In this document: positions 41,915 through 53,945 of the stretch, piece after piece
Position numbering within the stretch: position 1 is the first letter of the stretch
Layout: each line of letters opens with the position of its first letter
Source of the DNA: Uranotaenia lowii
Lineage: Eukaryota > Arthropoda > Insecta > Diptera > Culicidae
Direction of reading: 5' to 3'
Length of the DNA stretch: 64,000 nt
NCBI RefSeq assembly: GCF_029784155.1
Contig: NC_073691.1
Coordinates: forward strand, 138,934,433-138,998,432
Notes under the pieces: model-generated
Seen by the model: only the letters and a program-made list of their open reading frames with translations
The model's database searches: none
What the model was told of the DNA's origin: nothing
Translations under genes and position numbers: made by a program

Positions 41915-43381
41915 ACAATAACAGCAATCAATACAGTGACCACACTAACGCGCACGCAGCCCTTTAAAAAGAAATTAAAATGAAAATTGTTATTATGGTG
42001 TTAAAGTGGTGTGAAATTATGATAAGCTCTAAAATGCTAATGTATTTCGGATTTCTACATCGAGTATTTTTAAGATCAAAGCAATCGATGGCTGTTACGA
42101 CCACCAGCTGCAAAAAACATTCAAAATTCCTCGGTCGTGGAAACCGAACTTCTGACACATCTTGAATAAATTCATTTACCACAAAAAAATACAGTTACTT
42201 ATCTTATTGTTCCGAATCAGTCAAGAGTTTCTGGGTGTCTTCTAAGAATGGTCCTGGACCGGTCCGGAAAGCGTAGTACCAGCCACTTTGATTCGGCCAC
42301 TTTCAACAACTTCATTACGATAAGCATTTATTTCACTCCACTAAGGGTTTCAAATTAATAACCCACTTAATAACTATGAATCGAACGATATACATAAAAG
42401 ACTTTACCACTGTTCAACTTATTGAAAAATGGTGAGGGAAATATAAATTTAAAGAAATCACGAAGTAAAACGCGACCGCGGAAAAAAAATGCGACCGCAC
42501 TCGAGCAAGGCCAACTTCGCTCTCTAAAGTTTCGACAGCTGCTACAGCTTATACACAAATAAGATGTCAAAAAAAATGAGCGGTATGTGGTGCTAAATTT
42601 ATTCAAGAATCAAATAAACATTTATTGTGCAGTTCACACTCTACTGGACTTCACACTTTTAAAGTGTGACGGTAGAAAACTGTGACCAAAAGTGTGATCT
42701 GTCATATTTTTGGGTTTGTTGTTGTTTTACTCAGTTTGTTGTTGTTTTGTTGGATGACAGTCAGTCGCTCGGACGATTCGCAGCTGCACCAAGGAAGTGT
42801 TGCTAGTAATCACGATAGAAAAACTGTTTTATTTGTTTTATAAAACATTTCGATTCTTCAATGTTTTTTTTTACAGAAATTAATTGTTGTGTATGAATTT
42901 AATGTTTTCAATGTTTTATAATAAATAAAATACGTATTTTCAAGAGCTTTTAAATCCTGTTTTAAATGTTTTTATTTATGAATGCTCATATTCGATACAA
43001 AATAATTCCTGGCAACAAAACTTAACAGTTTTGAACTGTGATTGGAAAAGTGAGTCGAAAATCCAACTTCCAATGCAAAATACGATACATAAAAGTAACC
43101 AATAAAATTTGAATTTTGAGTTTTGGCCAGGTGAAATACTCCTGTGTTCGTTGGCCAAATAGCACTATTCGGTACATCTTTACCAATTATGAACACGTCG
43201 ATGCTGAAAAAATGTTCTTTACCTATATGGGTCCCTAACAGAAGAATCGTCAGGATTTAGAGTATTCAATGAAATATCTAGCGCCTCTTACAGCCAACAG
43301 TCACCTTGTTCTTTGTATATCGCAAAGTAAGCTGCAGTTCTTTGTGCCTTGGATAGTATCGCCACACGCCACATTCCTTAA
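41915..43381. other. No gene recognised
   Basis: This region has a few frames of 60-80 codons without features. GTTTGTTGTTGTTTT-type runs and a short inverted motif (CACACTTTTAAAGTGTG, 42651-42667) occur. I see no element ends. Confidence 0.35.
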
Positions 43382-43882
43382 AAAGATATAGGTATTACCA
43401 CATTATCAAGACGTTTCTTTTCCATCACCTTTGTCTGGGTCCCCTCACATTGCTCGATAGCAGGCAATGAGAGGGCAGATTACCTCACAAAGGTGGGTGC
43501 GATAGAAGGCATCATTTACCAGCGTGAAATCGCCTTCAAAAAATTTTACTTCTTGGCTCGGAGAAACTCTATTGTCAAATGGCAGCGCAGATGGGACGAG
43601 AATGAGTTGGATCGTTGGTTCTTCTCGATTATCCCAAGGGTAAGCCTTAAGCCCTGGTTTAATAGATTGGACCTGAGTCGAGATTTTATTCGTATATTTT
43701 CTCGTCTCATGTCCAATCATTCCTTGAACGAGGAACTCTATCATATCAATATTGCTGGCAGCAATTTGTGTAGCCAAGATTCTCTTCGGGTCCGAGTAAA
43801 ACCACCCTGCACGCCAGTAAGAGATGTACTAGCTGCGATTTTCATATTTCTCTATCTATTGCCTGTTCTCTTCAAAAAGTGA
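43382..43882 (+). pseudogene. Non-LTR retrotransposon remnant, end of RNase H domain and C-terminus
   Basis: The frame reads ITFVWVPSHCSIAGNERADYL, the last RNase H block, then a segment (WQRRWDENELDRWFFSIIP, FIRIFSRLMSNH) that follows RNase H in LOA/I-group elements. A deletion removes the usual cysteine-rich piece, and the copy ends with PVRDVLAAIFIFLYLL and a stop at 43882. An AATAAA lies at about 43965 in the presumed 3' UTR. RT and endonuclease are absent: a 5'-truncated dead copy. Confidence 0.8.
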
Positions 43883-45349
43883 TGAACTAGACCTAAGTTA
43901 ACAATTGTGAACATACAAAACGAGTTTGTACTCCTTAAAGCCTCCAGATATGAGCCCTTTCAAATAAAGAAATTTCAAAAAAAAGAATGCGTTAACCTTT
44001 CAAGTAACATCTCACTTATCCGTGTGACTCACTGCAACGTGCGCTATGATAGTCGACTCATCTCAAACTGTTTGCGATGTCGGTTTTCCACATAGGCAAA
44101 GAGACAGGTCAGTCAGAGCTTTCGAGTCACCAAGCTGGATGACAACTCATCTTGTTCCTTTTCCGGGTTGATTGTAGTCAATCATGCACGGAATTAGGCG
44201 ACACGACGCTTTTCCTTGTGGCAGGTTGTTGAGAAAGTTGAGCTACAAATATTCTACCCTATATGTCTGGAGATGTAGAGAATGGAAGGTCCAAGCATAA
44301 TGGCGTCCGACGGCCGATTTGTCTAAGACTAATGCCCTGATGGATGGGCAGCAAGATGGCAGAGGCGGCAAAGGGCCACAATGATGACGCCGGCACCAAG
44401 ATGACAATGAGATGATAATATCGTATGCCTGAGTGACTATACGTTGAGAAGGGAAGGCCTCTTTGTATGTCCTCTGTTGTTCCGCCCGTTATTGCTACCA
44501 GTCAGTGATTCGGGTTTGGTCCCCGGCACCGGTCGATTGTACGAGTAAATATATACGGTATGGCTCAGTTTGTTTTTCTATCCAGGGAGTCAGTCTGGTG
44601 CACATCTGCATGGAACAAGAGTGTAGACCGAAGCTGTTGTGGCATTTGTCGGATGGATACCAAAACAAGTCATGTCCTGGCAGTCCTGGCTGGGTGGTCA
44701 AGCCTTGCATGACTGGCTTCGACCTACCCACAAATGGAATGATGAAGACGATCCGTGTTGGCCTCCGGATGTGGCCGATGCTCGTGTGAAAGCAAACGTC
44801 TCGGCGGTGTCTTCCCAATTCATCATCTTGAGTAATGTTGACTCTATCAAACGACACTTTAATATTCATGACTTTGCCTAGTTTCCATCATTCATCGTTA
44901 CTCATTCTGACACAATTTCTACGCGAGAACCATCCTTAAGTAGCAACAGTCGGATGACGATACGGAAAAATGCACCTCCATACCGAATATTTGTTCTAGC
45001 TGTCCAAGGCAAAGGGTGAAGCATCCGTTCTGTTTGAACGGAATGACGATCTATTAGTATGCAACGGGTGCCAACTTTGGACTAGGAAAGGATACGTGTC
45101 ATCTTTTTTTTCCCTCTGAGCGCTTTTCATGACATTCGTCAAAGCTACGTTTGTTTTTGTTGGCAATGACTTCACTAAAAAGTAAATGCTTAAAGAATGA
45201 AAACTTGTTAACAAGGCCGGGACAAAAATAAAATTCTTCCTTTTTCAACCCAACCCGAACCTCCCTTCCAACTTTAGATATTTCGGAAAATCCCTAAGGG
45301 GAGAACAAATAAAATTAAAAATATGAGCATAAATGATCTGAATACTGCA
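43883..45349. other. No gene recognised
   Basis: The first ~110 bases are probably 3' UTR of the preceding remnant. Overlapping frames at 44463-44881 (108 codons plus, 124 codons minus) include the plus-strand words HKWNDEDDPCWPPDVADARVK, vaguely like the linker before integrase in BEL/Pao elements, too weak to call. Confidence 0.3.
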
Positions 45350-48300
45350 CCTGAATTCTGAATCTGAAATCTGAAACTGAATTTAAATTCTGAATCTGAA
45401 TTCTGAATCTGAATTCTGAATCTGAATTCTGAATCTGAATTCTGAATCTGAATTCTGAATCTGAATTCTGAATCTGAATTCTGAATCTGAATTCTGAATC
45501 TGAATTCTGAATCTGAATTCTGAATCTGAATTCTGAATCTGAATTCTGAATCTGAATTCTGAATCTGAATTCTGAATCTGAATTCTGAATCTGAATTCTG
45601 AATCTGAATTCTGAATCTGAATTCTGAATCTGAATTCTGAATCTGAATTCTGAATCTGAATTTTGAATCTGAATTCTGAATCTGAATTCTGAATCTGAAT
45701 TCTGAATCTGAATTCTGAATCTGAATTCTGAATCTGAATTCTGAATCTGAATTCTGAATCTGAATTCTGAATCTGAATTCTGAATCTGAATTCTGAATCT
45801 GAATTCTGAATCTGAATTCTGAATCTGAATTCTGAATCTGCATTCTGAATCTGAATTCTGAATCTGAATTCTGAATCTGAATTCTGAATCTGAATTCTGA
45901 ATCTGAATTCTGAATCTGAATTCTGAATCTGAATTCTGAATCTGAATTCTGAATCTGAATTCTGAATCTGAATTCTGAATCTGAATCTGAATTCTGAATC
46001 TGAATTCTGAATCTGAATTCTGAATCTGAATTCTGATTCTGAATTCTGAATCTGAATTCTGAATCTGAATTCTGAATCTGAATTCTGAATCTGAATTCTG
46101 AATCTGAATTCTGAATCTGAATTCTGAATCTGAATTCTGAATCTGAATTCTGAATCTGAATTCTGAATCTGAATTCTGAATCTGAATTCTGAATCTGAAT
46201 TCTGAATCTGAATTCTGAATCTGAATTCCTAATCTGAATTCTGAATCTGAATTCTGAATCTGAATTCTGAATCTGAATTCTGAATCTGAATTCTGAATCT
46301 GAATTCTGAATCTGAATTCTGAATCTGAATTCTGAATCTGAATTCTGAATCTGAATTCTGAATCTGAATTCTGAATCTGAATTCTGAATCTGAATTCTGA
46401 ATCTGAATTCTGAATCTGAATTCTGAATCTGAATTCTGAATCTGAATTCTGAATCTGAATTCTGAATCTGAATTCTGAATCTGAATTCTGAATCTGAATT
46501 CTGAATCTGAATTCTGAATCTGAATTCTGAATCTGAATTCTGAATCTGAATTCTGAATCTGAATTCTGAATCTGAATTCTGAATCTGAATTCTGAATCTG
46601 AATTCTGAATCTGAATTCTGAATCTGAATTCTGAATCTGAATTCTGAATCTGAATTCTGAATCTGAATTCTGAATCTGAATTCTGAATCTGAATTCTGAA
46701 TCGTAATTCTGAATCTGAATTCTGAATCTGAATTCTGAATCTGAATTCTGAATCTGAATTCTGAATCTGAATTCTGAATCTTAATTCTGAATCTTAATTC
46801 TGAATCTTAATTCTGAATCTGAATTCTGAATCTGAATTCTGAACCTGAATTCTGAATCTGAGTTATGAATCTGAATTCTGAATCTGAATTCTGAATCTGA
46901 ATTCTGAATCTGAATTCTGAATCTGAATTCTGAATCTGAATTCTGAATCTGAATTCTGAATCTGAATTCTGAATTTGAATTCTGAATCTGAATTCTGAGT
47001 TCTGAATTCTGAATCTGAATTCTGAATCTGAATTCTGAATCTGAATTCTGAATCTGAATTCTGAATCTGAATTCTGAATCTGAATTCTGAATCTGAATTC
47101 TGAATCTGAATTCTGAATCTGAATTCTGAATCTGAATTCTGAATCTGAATTCTGAATCTGCATTCTGAATCTGAATTCTGAATCTGAATTCTGAATCTGA
47201 ATTCTGAATCTGAATTCTGAATCTGAATTCTGAATCTGAATTCTGAATCTGAATTCTGAATCTGAATTCTGAATCTGAATTCTGAATCTGAATTCTGAAT
47301 CTGAATTCTGAATCTGAATTCTGAATCTGAATTCTGAATCTGAATTCTGAATCTGAATTCTGAATCTGAATTCTGAATCTGAATTCTGAATCTGAATTCT
47401 GAATCTGAATTCTGAATCTGAATTCTGAATCTGAATTCTGAATCTGAATTCTGAATCTGAATTCTGAATCTGAATTCTGAATCTGAATTCTGAATCTGAA
47501 TTCTGAATCTGAATTCTGAATCTGAATTCTGAATCTGAATTCTGAATCTGAATTCTGAATCTGAATTCTGAATCTGAATTCTGAATCTGAATTCTGAATC
47601 TGAATTCTGAATCTGAATTCTGAATCTGAATTCTGAATCTGAATTCTGAATCTGAATTCTGAATCTGAATTCTGATTCTGAATTCTGAATCTGAATTCTG
47701 AATCTGAATTCTGAATCTGAATTCTGAATCTGAATTCTGAATCTGAATTCTGAATCTGCATTCTGAATCTGAATTCTGAATCTGAATTCTGAATCTGAAT
47801 TCTGAATCTGAATTCTGAATCTGAATTCTGAATCTGAATTCTGAATCTGAATTCTGAATCTGAATTCTGAATCTGAATTCTGAATCTGAATTCTGAATCT
47901 GAATTCTGAATCTGAATTCTGAATCTGAATTCTGAATCTGAATTCTGAATCTGAATTCTGAATCTGAATTCTGAATCTGAATTCTGAATCTGAATTCTGA
48001 ATCTGAATTCTGAATCTGAATTCTGAATCTGAATTCTGAATCTGAATTCTGAATCTGAATTCTGAATCTGAATTCTGAATCTGAATTCTGAATCTGAATT
48101 CTGAATCTGAATTCTGAATCGTAATTCTGAATCTGAATTCTGAATCTGAATTCTGAATCTGAATTCTGAATCTGAATTCTGAATCTTAATTCTGAATCTT
48201 AATTCTGAATCTGAATTCTGAATCTGAATTCTGAACCTGAATTCTGAATCTGAGTTATGAATCTGAATTCTGAATCTGAATTCTGAATCTGAATTCTGAA

Positions 48301-50860
48301 TCTGAATTCTGAATCTGAATTCTGAGTTCTGAATTCTGAATCTGCATTCTGAATCTGAATTCTGAATCTGAATTCTGAGTTCTGAATTCTGAATCTGAAT
48401 TCTGAATCTGAATTCTGAATCTGAATTCTGAATCTGAATTCTGAATCTGAATTCTGAATCTTAATTCTGAATCTTAATTCTGAATCTGAATTCTGAATCT
48501 GAATTCTGAATCTGAATTCTGAATCTGAGTTATGAATCTGAATTCTGAATCTGAATTCTGAATCTGAATTCTGAATCTGAATTCTGAATCTGAATTCTGA
48601 ATCTGAATTCTGAATCTGAATTCTGAATCTGAATTCTGAATCTGAATTCTGAATCTGAATTCTGAATCTGAATTCTGAATCTGAATTCTGAATCTGAATT
48701 CTGAATCTGAATTCTGAATCTGAATTCTGAATCTGAATTCTGAATCTGAATTCTGAATCTGAATTCTGAATCTGAATTCTGAATCTGAATTCTGAATCTG
48801 AATTCTGAATCTGAATTCTGAATCTGAATTCTGAATCTGAATTCTGAATCTGAATTCTGAATCTGAATTCTGAATCTGAATTCTGAATCTGAATTCTGAA
48901 TCTGAATTCTGAATCTGAATTCTGAGTTCTGAATTCTGAATCTGAATTCTGAATCTGAATTCTGAATCTGAATTCTGAATCTGAATTCTGAATCTGAATT
49001 CTGAATCTGAATTCTGAATCTGAATTCTGAATCTGAATTCTGAATCTGAATTCTGAATCTGAATTTTGAATCTGAATTCTGAATCTGAATTCTGAATCTG
49101 AATTCTGAATCTGAATTCTGAATCTGAATTCTGAATCTGAATTCTGAATCTGAATTCTGAATCTGAATTCTGAATCTGAATTCTGAATCTGAATTCTGAA
49201 TCTGAATTCTGAATCTGAATTCTGAATCTGAATTCTGAATCTGAATTCTGAATCTGAATTCTGAATCTGAATTCTGAATCTGAATTCTGAATCTGAATTC
49301 TGAATCTGAATTCTGAATCTGAATTCTGAATCGTAATTCTGAATCTGAATTCTGAATCTGAATTCTGAATCTGAATTCTGAATCTGAATTCTGAATCTGA
49401 ATTCTGAATCTGAATTCTGAATCTGAATTCTGAATCTGAATTCTGAATCTGAATTCTGAATCTGAATTCTGAATCTGAATTCTGAATCTGAATTCTGAAT
49501 CTGAATTCTGAATCTGAATTCTGAATCTGAATTCTGAATCTGAATTCTGAATCTGAATTCTGAATCTGAATTCTGAATCTGAATTCTGAATCTGAATTCT
49601 GAATCTGAATTCTGAATCTGAATTCTGAATCTGAATTCTGAATCTGAATTCTGAATCTGAATTCTGAATCTGAATTCTGAATCTGAATTCTGAATCTGAA
49701 TTCTGAATCTGAATTCTGAATCTGAATTCTGAATCTGAATTCTGAATCTGAATTCTGAATCTGAATTCTGAATCTGAATTCTGAATCTGAATTCTGAATC
49801 TGAATTCTGAATCTGAATTCTGAATCTGAATTCTGAATCTGAATTCTGAATCTGAATTCTGAATCTGAATTCTGAATCTGAATTCTGAATCTGAATTCTG
49901 AATCTGAATTCTGAATCTGAATTCTGAATCTGAATTCTGAATCTGAATTCTGAATCTTAATTCTGAATCTGAATTCTGAATCTGAATTCTGAATCTGAAT
50001 TCTGAATCTGAATTCTGAATCTGAATTCTGAATCTGAGTTATGAATCTGAATTCTGAATCTGAGTTCTGAATCTGAATTCTGAATCTGAATTCTGAATCT
50101 GAATTCTGAATCTGAATTCTGAATCTGAATTCTGAATCTGAATTCTGAATCTGAATTCTGAATCTGAATTCTGAATCTGAATTCTGAATCTGAATTCTGA
50201 ATCTGAATTCTGAATCTGAATTCTGAATCTGAATTCTGAATCTGAATTCTGAATCTGAATTCTGAATCTGAATTCTGAATCTGAATTCTGAATCTGAATT
50301 CTGAATCTGAATTCTGAATCTGAATTCTGAATCTGAATTCTGAATCTGAATTCTGAATCTGAATTCTGAATCTGAATTCTGAATCTGAATTCTGAATCTG
50401 AATTCTGAATCTGAATTCTGAATCTGAATTCTGAATCTGAATTCTGAATCTGAATTCTGAATCTGAATTCTGAATCTGAATTCTGAATCTTAATTTTGAA
50501 TCTGAATTCTGAATCTGAATTCTGAATCTGAATTCTGAATCTGAATTCTGAATCTGAATTCTGAATCTGAATTCTGAATCTGAATTCTGAATCTGAATTC
50601 TGAATCTGAATTCTGAATCTGAATTCTGAATCTGAATTCTGAATCTGAATTCTGAATCTGAATTCTGAATCTGAATTCTGAATCTGAATTCTGAATCTGA
50701 ATTCTGAATCTGAATTCTGAATCTGAATTCTGAATCTGAATTCTGAATCTGAATTCTGAATCTGAATTCTGAATCTGAATTCTGAATCTGAATTCTGAAT
50801 CTGAATTCTGAATCTGAATTCTGAATCTGAATTCTGAATCTGAATTCTGAATCTGAATTC
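45350..50860. repeat. 13-bp satellite array, about 5.5 kb
   Basis: The unit GAATCTGAATTCT repeats about 420 times with few changes. Nearly every unit contains GAATTC. Variants include GAATCTTAATTCT, GAATCGTAATTCT, GAACCTGAATTCT, a shortened GAGTTATG type and a double form ending GAGTTCTGAATTCT. The left edge is degenerate (45350-45400). Because 13 is not a multiple of 3 and the minus strand has no stop in any phase of the consensus, long minus-strand frames appear (up to 326 codons); these are artefacts unless transcription is shown. Confidence 0.97.
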
Positions 50861-50943
50861 TTTTTTTTTTGTACGCTTTATTTTTAGAGGGATTAACCAA
50901 ATGTTTTCACCCTCATTTTTAAGTTTGAACTTTCTACATCACA
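50861..50943 (-). other. Poly(A) tail and 3' UTR of a non-LTR element
   Basis: A run of ten T (50861-50870), directly joined to satellite sequence, is the poly(A) tail of the minus-strand element. The 73-base 3' UTR lies between it and the ORF2 stop. Confidence 0.8.
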
Positions 50944-53532
50944 CTAGATTTCACTATATAATGCACTGTTTTTAAGAAATTCAATAAGTTTTTTCTCACT
51001 ATCCTTGTTGTTTTCAAGGATTTTTTCTAGTCCACCTTCTATTTCAAAGTTTTGTCTCTGGGTGGAATATTTTCTGCAGTCTGTCAAAAGATGTTTCACT
51101 GTTATCACTACACCACAAGAACTACACGTTGGTTCTTCCTTCGCTTCCAGTATGTGACCGTGAGTCAACCTCGTGTGTCCCGTTCTTAGTCTCGTGAGAA
51201 TCCTTTGCTCCTTCCTGCTTTTGACGTCCGTCCATTTTCCTGTGATAGATTTTATTTCTCGAAGTGCTGTGTCCTGTTCGTTCCACCATTTTTGTCCATG
51301 TGATCTCCACAGTATTTGTCGAACCCACTTTTGCGCGTCCGCTTTGGGTGTTTTTATCTGGATAATTTCACCGTCTCTTCCAAGATTTGCCAGTCTGTCT
51401 GCTTGTTCATTTCCAACTATTCCAATATGGCTCGGAATCCAAACTAGTGCTACGTGTTTTAGATTTTTGTGTTTCAAAATGCTTTGAATGATTGGATGTT
51501 TTACTCCACTTTCTAGGGCTGAAAGCACGCTGGCTGAATCTGTGAATATTGCTGTTGATCTATTTGCAATCTGGACGGCCATTTGAATTGCTAGCGCTTC
51601 AGCTGAAAATATGGAATACGAGTTTGGCAGTTGACTAGCAATATTTTCATCGGCTTCGTGAAATATCCCAATTCCAACTTTCCCGTTTGCTAATGATCCG
51701 TCGGTATAGATTTTTTTGCTGCAACGATATTCAGTGTTGTTAAGATGAACATACATTGCAGTCGCAGATTTTTTATTTCCTCCGGTTTTAAATCGATTTT
51801 TTATGGTCCAGTCAATTTTGGGAAGATTATTATTCCAAATTTTAGCATTTTCAGTTTGTAGCTTTAGAACAGGGGGGATTTTGTGGTTAGTGATACCTTC
51901 AAGAAGAACATTAGCTCTGTTTAAGATATAGTTTTCGTTGAAATTTACCCTTTCAGCTATCCAAGTAGCTTTTCTTGTCCAGTTTTCGGCAGCAAGATAT
52001 TCAAATGGAAGAACACCGTTTTCTACGTATAATGCTGATATTGGTGTAGTATAAAATGCACCAGATGCCGTTCTCAACATATTATGGTAGATGGTTTTCA
52101 GTTTTAATATTTCTTGCGGTTCAAAGCATTCCCATCCGTAGAATAGTTTGGATATCACAGTAGCAAAGCCAATTTTTAGTAGTGTTTCACGACTACCATA
52201 TCTACTAATTATTTTAAGAAAACGATTTCTTATTTCACAATCCTTTTGCAAAGTTTTGATGTGAGAGTTGGCATTTCCTTTTTGATTTATGCTAACGCCC
52301 AATATTCGCATGTTTCTTTTTCTTAAAATTTCTGTTCCGTTTGCTGTGAGCGCTTTCAATCTATAGAAATAGTGCCGACCTTTCGTTCCGGAGCAAGTGT
52401 GAAGAAGAGAGCTCTTTTCGGCATTTATTGAAAAGCCATTTTTTTCTGCCCATCGTATCGTTGCATCAATCCCTTTTTGTAGGTTTTTTCTACAAATTGC
52501 AGAAAATTTACTCCCACAAATGAGTAAAATGTCGTCGGCATATATTAATACGGTTGTGCATCTAGGAATCGATTCGAAGACACCGTTTATCACCAACAGA
52601 AATAATGTTGGTGAAATCACGGAGCCCTGAGGTACCCCGGTTTCTTGTTGGCGTGCGGAAGAAAGTGCACCACTTACTCCCACGCGGAATATTCTATCCT
52701 TAAGAAAATTTCTCACCATTTGGTAAGTTCTGTTTCCGATTTTCGATTTAATCAGAGCTTGTAATATACTTTGTCGCCAGGTTCGATCGAAAGCTTTCGA
52801 GAGGTCTAGAGACACGAGCTCTGAATGTTTGTTTTCGTGACGGTGTTCCGTTAAAATATCTTTTAATTGGCTAAGATAACTAGTGGTGCCTCTGCCACTA
52901 CGGAAAGCATGCTGATTTCGGCGAAGGATATTATTTTCTTCTAGGTAATGCTGTATTCTACGATTGATCATCCTTTCGTATATTTTTGCAATACACGAAG
53001 TCAGAGCGATTGGGCTAAAGCTTACAACTTCGCCAGGTTTAGGAATTGGAATGATTCTGCTTTCTCGCCATTCCGCTGGGTAATCTCCTTTTTGCCAAAG
53101 AACGTTGAAAAATTTTAGAATTATCCTTTTTGCAATGGGTGGCATGTTCGTAATCATGCTATAGGTAACATCATCCGGACCTGTTGCTTTACCAGCGCAC
53201 TTGCTGAGAGCAGAGTTCAGTTCTGCTCCTGAGAAATCAGTATCCAAAGTTTCGTTGACGGAAATAGACGGGGGTAGCTGACACATGTTTTGATCAGGAT
53301 AGTTGTGCGTGAAATTATCTTGGAAATTATCTGCAATGTGATTTGCTATTTCTAGTGGGTCTTCAGTATATTCTCCGTTTATCGTTAATGTAATGGTTCG
53401 GCCAGTTTTCTTTCCTGTAATTTTTCCGAATCTTTGCCACATTAGGGAGGCTGGTGTTCGGTTCGTACTGCAAGTTTCCGCTTGTGGGACGAACCACGCT
53501 AGGCCTACTATTGTGTGGTGGTTGCTACAATT
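50944..53532 (-). CDS. Non-LTR retrotransposon ORF2 (RT-RNase H), endonuclease missing
   Basis: The frame is open from 53532 (just after a TAG) to the stop at 50944; the first ATG is at 53442. Counting from it, RT spans about 120-310 with YADD at 301-304 and the QGSVISPTLF block just before. RNase H has D581, E615, D635 and D682 (IPSHIGIVGNEQADRLA). A C-terminal cysteine/histidine motif (CSSCGVVITVKHLLTDC) follows. Presence of RNase H places it in the I/R1/LOA-like group. There is no internal stop. The apurinic endonuclease that normally precedes RT is absent, so the copy is 5'-shortened. Confidence 0.9.
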   Translation of the reverse strand, partial: NCSNHHTIVGLAWFVPQAETCSTNRTPASLMWQRFGKITGKKTGRTITLTINGEYTEDPLEIANHIADNFQDNFTHNYPDQNMCQLPPSISVNETLDTDFSGAELNSALSKCAGKATGPDDVTYSMITNMPPIAKRIILKFFNVLWQKGDYPAEWRESRIIPIPKPGEVVSFSPIALTSCIAKIYERMINRRIQHYLEENNILRRNQHAFRSGRGTTSYLSQLKDILTEHRHENKHSELVSLDLSKAFDRTWRQSILQALIKSKIGNRTYQMVRNFLKDRIFRVGVSGALSSARQQETGVPQGSVISPTLFLLVINGVFESIPRCTTVLIYADDILLICGSKFSAICRKNLQKGIDATIRWAEKNGFSINAEKSSLLHTCSGTKGRHYFYRLKALTANGTEILRKRNMRILGVSINQKGNANSHIKTLQKDCEIRNRFLKIISRYGSRETLLKIGFATVISKLFYGWECFEPQEILKLKTIYHNMLRTASGAFYTTPISALYVENGVLPFEYLAAENWTRKATWIAERVNFNENYILNRANVLLEGITNHKIPPVLKLQTENAKIWNNNLPKIDWTIKNRFKTGGNKKSATAMYVHLNNTEYRCSKKIYTDGSLANGKVGIGIFHEADENIASQLPNSYSIFSAEALAIQMAVQIANRSTAIFTDSASVLSALESGVKHPIIQSILKHKNLKHVALVWIPSHIGIVGNEQADRLANLGRDGEIIQIKTPKADAQKWVRQILWRSHGQKWWNEQDTALREIKSITGKWTDVKSRKEQRILTRLRTGHTRLTHGHILEAKEEPTCSSCGVVITVKHLLTDCRKYSTQRQNFEIEGGLEKILENNKDSEKKLIEFLKNSALYSEI

Positions 53533-53784
53533 CTATCTGTCTCAACCACTGCAAGGTAGTAGGCCCGTGAGGAACAAATCGATGAAATGTGATGAAAAGT
53601 TTTCAAATTAAAATTACCCTTCCGCTCAATTTTCAACATCTTTCATCTTATTCTAATCTTCTATCCGTCTATAATCTTTCAATTCTTGAATATTCTTTCT
53701 CAAAGAATATAAATTTCACCGATATAGCCGATAAATAATTACACAAAATAAAATTTACGGTGATTAACTCTTCATTTAAAAGAA
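53533..53784 (-). other. Sequence between the RT-RNase H ORF and resumed satellite
   Basis: About 250 AT-rich bases without a frame. At its edge GGCCTACTA (53502-53510) and TAGTAGGCC (53556-53564) form a hairpin. It may be the 5' portion of the inserted element, since satellite lies on both sides, but the exact boundary is unclear. Confidence 0.45.
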
Positions 53785-53945
53785 TCTGAATTCTGAATCT
53801 GAATTCTGAATCTGAATTCTGAATCTGAATTCTGAATCTGAATCTGAATTCAGAATCTGAATTCTGAATCCAAAAACTGAATCTGAATTCTGAATCCAAA
53901 AACTGAATCTGAATTCTGAACCTGAATCTGAATATTGAAACCCAA
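53785..53945. repeat. 13-bp satellite, degenerate edge
   Basis: Ten or so more units of GAATCTGAATTCT, with single changes and two insertions of CCAAAAACT. It continues the array at 45350-50860 on the other side of the non-LTR element. Confidence 0.9.

Noticed and set aside
44463..44881. Possible BEL/Pao polyprotein fragment
   Set aside because: Only a short, vague resemblance in one frame; no catalytic motif or neighbouring domain supports it.
45274..47761. Long minus-strand frames (189, 118 and 326 codons) and a similar one at 50490-50900
   Set aside because: They are translations of the 13-bp satellite, open only because the unit has no minus-strand stop.
45350..50860. CRISPR-like array
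   Set aside because: The repeats are 13 bp, directly adjacent and without spacers; this is satellite DNA.
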